Assembly (NCBI GenBank): GCA_019308705.1
Contig: JAFDHW010000008.1
Location: forward strand, 1-17,364
From: Deltaproteobacteria bacterium
GTDB taxonomy: Bacteria > Desulfobacterota > Desulfobacteria > Desulfobacterales > Desulfatibacillaceae
DNA length: 17,364 bases
Direction of reading: 5' to 3'
Positions 14,350 through 17,364 of the stretch are shown here, piece after piece (position 1 is the stretch's first letter; each line of letters begins with the position of its first letter). Under the pieces are notes generated by a model. That model saw only the letters and a program-made list of their open reading frames with translations. It was not told the DNA's origin and searched no databases. The position numbers and the translations under genes are program-made.

Positions 14350-15768
14350 ATGGAACCCATCGAACCCATCGTCACCCGCTTTCCCCCCAGCCCGACCGGA
14401 AACCTCCACGTGGGTGGGGCGCGCACCGCCCTGTTCAACTGGCTTTACGCCCGCCGCCACGGCGGCAAATTCATCCTGCGCATGGAGGACACGGACCGCG
14501 AACGCTCCAAACAGGAATACGTGGACGCCATCTTAGACGCCCTCACCTGGCTGGGCATCGACTGGGACGAAGGTCCGCATTTCCAGAGCCGGCGGGGTCC
14601 GATCTACGCCGAGTACATCCAGCGCCTTTTGGACACCGGAAACGCTTACTACTGCACCTGCCCGCCGGAGGTGCTGGAACGAAAACGCAAGGCCGCGCTG
14701 GAAAAGGGGCAGAACCCCGTCTACGACGGAACCTGCCGCGAGAAGTCCCTCGCGCCCCGGGAGGGCGCGGTGGTGCGGCTCAAATCCCCCAAGACCGGCG
14801 CAACCGTGTTCGAGGACCGGGTGAAAGGACCCATCTCCACGCCCAACTCCCAGTTGGACGACCTCATCATCGCCCGGTCCGACGGCTCCCCCACCTATCA
14901 CCTGGCCGTGGTGGTGGACGACATCACCATGGGCGTCACCCACATCATCCGGGGCGACGACCACGTGTCCAACACCCCCCGGCAGATCGCCATCTACAAG
15001 GCTCTGGGCGTTGAGCCGCCCGTCTACGCCCACGTGCCCATGGTCCTGGGCCCGGACAAGAAGCGGCTGTCCAAGCGCCACGGGGCCGCCTCGGTCACCG
15101 AATACCGGGAAATGGGCTACCTTCCCGAGGCCATCGTGAACTTCCTGGCCCGCCTGGGCTGGTCCCACGGGGACCAGGAGTTCTTCACCGTCGACGAACT
15201 CGAGGAAAAATTCTCCCTGGAAAACATCGGCAAGAGCGCCGGCGTGTTCGACCCCGCCCGGCTGCTGGACCTGAACGCCGACCACATGCGCGCGGCCGAC
15301 ACCTCCCGCCTGGCAGGCCTCTTGATTCCCCACCTGGAGAAGCGCGGCGTCACCGTGGAAGACCGCGCCCGGCTCAAGGACGCGGTGGAGACCTTGAAAC
15401 CCCGGGCCAAGACCCTGGAGGACATGGCCGAGTCCGCCCTGTTTTATTTCACGCCCATCGCCCGCTACGAGGAAAAGGGCGACAAGAAGTTCCTGAAGGC
15501 GGAGTTCCTGCCCGCCCTGGAGCTGCTGTCCGCGGAACTTGAGGACGTGGACGTGGCAAACCAGGAAGCCGTGGAGGCCGCCTTCGGCGCCGTCATGGAA
15601 CAAACGGGCCTGGGCTTCGGCAAGATCGCCCAGCCCGTGCGCGTGGCCATCACCGGCAAGACCGCATCCCCCGGCATGTTCGAGACCATGCGCGTTTTGG
15701 GCAACGAAAACGTGAAATCCCGCCTGAAAAACGCCATCGCGTATATCAAGGCAAAAGAGCAGGGGTGA
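14350..15768 (+). CDS. gltX: Glutamyl-tRNA synthetase
   Basis: The 472-residue class I synthetase charges tRNA-Glu. The HIGH-equivalent is HVGG at 20-23 in PSPTGNLHVGGARTALFNWL. The KMSKS-equivalent is KRLSKR at 238-243. RMEDTDRERS (44-53) and RGDDHVSNTPRQI (201-213) are family signatures. C102, C104 and C129 match three ligands of the CxCx24CxH zinc site of the E. coli enzyme, but the fourth position is E131 rather than His. I choose ATG 14350 because it gives the expected short lead before TRFPPSP, with GAGG upstream, although the spacing is tight; ATG 14332 is the alternative. It could be discriminating or also charge tRNA-Gln; the sequence does not tell. It is transcribed divergently from rpmF and ends at a strong terminator. 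Confidence 0.95.
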   Translation: MEPIEPIVTRFPPSPTGNLHVGGARTALFNWLYARRHGGKFILRMEDTDRERSKQEYVDAILDALTWLGIDWDEGPHFQSRRGPIYAEYIQRLLDTGNAYYCTCPPEVLERKRKAALEKGQNPVYDGTCREKSLAPREGAVVRLKSPKTGATVFEDRVKGPISTPNSQLDDLIIARSDGSPTYHLAVVVDDITMGVTHIIRGDDHVSNTPRQIAIYKALGVEPPVYAHVPMVLGPDKKRLSKRHGAASVTEYREMGYLPEAIVNFLARLGWSHGDQEFFTVDELEEKFSLENIGKSAGVFDPARLLDLNADHMRAADTSRLAGLLIPHLEKRGVTVEDRARLKDAVETLKPRAKTLEDMAESALFYFTPIARYEEKGDKKFLKAEFLPALELLSAELEDVDVANQEAVEAAFGAVMEQTGLGFGKIAQPVRVAITGKTASPGMFETMRVLGNENVKSRLKNAIAYIKAKEQG

Positions 15769-15797
15769 CGATCAAGGGAAATCTCTTTTGAAAAGAA

Positions 15798-15832
15798 ACG
15801 CCCCCGCGAAACGCGGGGGCGTCGTCCTTTTT
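15798..15832. terminator. Bidirectional intrinsic terminator between gltX and an acyl-CoA dehydrogenase
   Basis: ACGCCCCCGCG (15798-15808), loop AAA, and CGCGGGGGCGT (15812-15822) form an 11-bp stem. On the plus strand CCTTTTT follows at 15826-15832, ending gltX. On the minus strand the stem is followed by TTTCTTTTC (15797-15789), so it also ends the convergent dehydrogenase transcript. Confidence 0.9.
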
Positions 15833-15872
15833 GGACCAACGGGCTTCGGGGCATCGCGCCCCCTTGGCGCCT

Positions 15873-17027
15873 CTATTTCAATTTCCCGATCACCAAGCTT
15901 GCGATGGTGTTCTTCTGGATCTCCTTGGTGCCTTCGTAGATCTCGCAGATCTTGGCGTCGCGGTAGAAGCGCTCCACGTCGTACTCGCGCATGTACCCGT
16001 AGCCGCCCAACAACTGGATGGCCTCGTCGGCCACCTCCACCGCGGTCCTTGCCGCGTACATCTTGGCCATGGAGGTCAGCTTGGGGTCGATGCGGCCCTG
16101 GTCGTAGTTCCACGCGGCCTTGTAGGTCATGAGCCGGGCCAGCTCCACCTTGGTGGCCATGTCCGCCAGCTTGTGCTGGGTCACCTGGAACTGGGCTATC
16201 TTCCTGCCGAACTGCTCGCGCTGCTTCACGTAGGAAATCGCCTTGTCCAGCGCGCCCTGGGCCGTGCCCAGCGCCTGGGCCGCAATGAGGATGCGGGATT
16301 CGTCGAAAAACTCCAGCACCTGGTAGAAGCCGCGGCCCTCCTTGCCGATGAGGTTCTTCTCCGGCACGCGCACGTTGTTGAAGGACACCTCGGCGGTGTC
16401 CATCATGCGGATGCCCAGCTTGTCCCCGACGCTGGCGGTGGTGATGCCGTCGCGGTCGCGCTCCACCAGGATCATGGAGATGCCCCGGTAGGTCGGCTGC
16501 GCGTCCGGGTCCGTCTGGCACAGGACCACGAAGAATCCCGCCCGGTTGCCGTTGGTGATGAAGGTCTTGGCGCCGTTGATGACCCACTCGCCGTCCTTTT
16601 TCACCGCCGTGGTGTCCATGGCCGTGATGTCGCTGCCGTGGCCCGGCTCGGTGAAACAACCCGAGGACATGGTCCGGGCTTCGGCCACCTTGGGCAGCCA
16701 GGCCTTCTTCTGCTCGTCCGTGCCGAAGCGCAACACGCACTCGGAGGCGAACCCGGCCAGGATGATGCACGCGCCGATGGAGGAATCCCACTTGCACAGC
16801 TCCTCGGCCACCAGGATGTTCTCCAGCACGCCGTAGCCCATGCCGCCGTATTCCTCGGGAAAATGCAGCCCGATGAATCCCAGTTCCCCGGCCTTTTTCC
16901 AGATCTTCTCCGGGTACTCGTGGTTTTTGTCCAGTTCCCGGGCAAGCTCCATGTCGAACTCGCCCTTGGCAAAGTCCCTGGCGGCCTTCACCAGGTCCTG
17001 TTGTTCCTTGTTCAGCTCAAAATCCAT
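15873..17027 (-). CDS. Acyl-CoA dehydrogenase
   Basis: The 384-residue protein has the standard length and layout of short/medium-chain acyl-CoA dehydrogenases: an N-terminal helical domain with FPEEYGGMGYG (56-66), the FAD/substrate loop CFTEPGHGSD (124-133), a mid beta domain, and a C-terminal helical domain with QREQFGRKIAQFQ, LLGGYGYMREYDVERFYRDAKI and the catalytic base E365 in IYEGTKEIQ. It should oxidise an acyl-CoA to the 2-enoyl-CoA and reduce ETF. The 3' end of etfA lies directly upstream, so the electron acceptor is probably co-transcribed. The chain-length or acid specificity cannot be read from the sequence. ATG 17027 is chosen because AGGAGG sits five bases upstream; a GTG two codons earlier would abut that site. 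Confidence 0.93.
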   Translation of the reverse strand: MDFELNKEQQDLVKAARDFAKGEFDMELARELDKNHEYPEKIWKKAGELGFIGLHFPEEYGGMGYGVLENILVAEELCKWDSSIGACIILAGFASECVLRFGTDEQKKAWLPKVAEARTMSSGCFTEPGHGSDITAMDTTAVKKDGEWVINGAKTFITNGNRAGFFVVLCQTDPDAQPTYRGISMILVERDRDGITTASVGDKLGIRMMDTAEVSFNNVRVPEKNLIGKEGRGFYQVLEFFDESRILIAAQALGTAQGALDKAISYVKQREQFGRKIAQFQVTQHKLADMATKVELARLMTYKAAWNYDQGRIDPKLTSMAKMYAARTAVEVADEAIQLLGGYGYMREYDVERFYRDAKICEIYEGTKEIQKNTIASLVIGKLK

Positions 17028-17206
17028 GCCCACCTCCTGTGGCGGACCGCGCGACCAACCCCCCAGGCGCGGCCGTTTGTCCCGGGGCGCCGCCTTGCGG
17101 GCTCATGCCCGCATCGGCCAAACGCTCCTTCGGCATTTTCTCCTTGTATCCGCGATCTTCCCGCCCCAAGTCCCCTCGGGCCGCCGGGCTCTTTTTCGCC
17201 TGGGGC

Positions 17207-17234
17207 CCCCGCGCGGCCGCAAAGCCGCGCGGGG
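17207..17234 (-). other. GC-rich hairpin between etfA and the acyl-CoA dehydrogenase gene
   Basis: CCCCGCGCGGC and GCCGCGCGGGG form an 11-bp stem around a six-base loop, 18 bases after the etfA stop. In the direction of transcription (minus) no U-tract follows, so full termination is unlikely. T-rich sequence follows only on the plus side. It may stabilise or process the etf transcript. The rest of 17028-17252 holds no supported gene. Confidence 0.5.
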
Positions 17235-17252
17235 ATTCCTTTTTCAAAGGCC

Positions 17253-17364
17253 CTATCCGTTTTCGATGGCTTCTTGGAGGGCGGGGATGAACTCGAGGAT
17301 GTCGGCTTCGACGCCCACGTCGGCCACCTGGAAGATGGGGGCCTTGGGGTTCTTGTTCACCGCG
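17253..17364 (-). CDS. etfA: Electron transfer flavoprotein alpha subunit, C-terminal end (partial)
   Basis: Only the last 36 codons and the TAG stop are in the window; the 5' part continues beyond the right edge. The translation AVNKNPKAPIFQVADVGVEA followed by DILEFIPALQEAIENG matches the conserved EtfA C terminus (AINKDPxAPIFxVADYGVVGD...VPAL), part of the FAD-binding domain II. ETF accepts electrons from acyl-CoA dehydrogenases and passes them towards the quinone pool. The dehydrogenase gene follows in the same direction 225 bases later, with a hairpin between. etfB is probably further upstream, outside the window. Confidence 0.88.
   Translation of the reverse strand, partial: AVNKNPKAPIFQVADVGVEADILEFIPALQEAIENG

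Noticed and set aside
14533..15603. Minus-strand open frame opposite gltX
   Set aside because: It lies within a certain glutamyl-tRNA synthetase gene and its translation has no recognisable features.
17017..17136. Short minus-strand frame starting MPKERLADAG upstream of the acyl-CoA dehydrogenase
   Set aside because: AAGGAG precedes the ATG by only three bases, the product is low-complexity, and it overlaps the dehydrogenase start out of frame. A leader peptide is possible but unsupported.
1..17364. CRISPR arrays, tRNA or rRNA genes, transposases, toxin-antitoxin or defence genes
   Set aside because: I looked for direct-repeat arrays, cloverleaf-like sequences and related protein families on both strands and found none that can be supported.

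Overview
The window comes from a GC-rich bacterial chromosome. Gene content and order (FMN-riboswitch rib operon, fab genes followed by rpiB-glyA-comEB-nrdR, an acyl-CoA dehydrogenase beside etfA) point to a Desulfobacterota (former Deltaproteobacteria) fatty-acid-oxidising anaerobe of the Desulfobacterales type. That placement is inferred from content only. Almost everything is core metabolism. I see no CRISPR array, tRNA or rRNA gene, prophage, transposase or recognisable defence system.

Layout. (1) 1-94: AT-richer intergenic sequence. (2) 95-5834, minus strand: a compact flavin operon read as FMN riboswitch, ribD, ribE, ribBA, ribH, nusB and a dihydrolipoyl-dehydrogenase-like flavoenzyme, with a sigma70-like promoter just upstream of the aptamer. 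(3) 5974-6744, plus strand: one DUF4230-like membrane-anchored protein, opposite in direction to its neighbours. (4) 6723-7026: a convergent junction packed with palindromic repeats. (5) 7021-14143, minus strand: a long operon rpmF, acyl-CoA dehydrogenase, fabG, acpP, fabF, rpiB, glyA, comEB, nrdR, read from a near-consensus promoter at 14217-14244. (6) 14350-15768, plus strand: gltX, ending at a strong bidirectional terminator. (7) 15873-17364, minus strand: a second acyl-CoA dehydrogenase behind the 3' end of etfA.

How the genes work together. ribD, ribE, ribBA and ribH together cover riboflavin synthesis from GTP and ribulose 5-phosphate, apart from the pyrimidine phosphatase. The end product FMN should shut the operon through the riboswitch. 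The sequence shows a plausible switching mechanism: one strand downstream of the aptamer can pair either with the 5' side of the aptamer or with the ribD ribosome binding site. The fab operon makes malonyl-ACP-dependent fatty acids, but an acyl-CoA dehydrogenase occupies the place where plsX, fabH and fabD are often found. rpiB, glyA, comEB and nrdR add pentose phosphate, one-carbon and deoxynucleotide functions, with tight start/stop overlaps. The etfA-dehydrogenase pair is a beta-oxidation or catabolic unit.

The points most worth a second look are the riboswitch expression platform, the acyl-CoA dehydrogenase inside the fatty acid synthesis operon, two genes whose Shine-Dalgarno sequence lies too far upstream with a hairpin between it and the start codon, and the repeat-filled junction where repeat elements supply the stop codons of both flanking genes.
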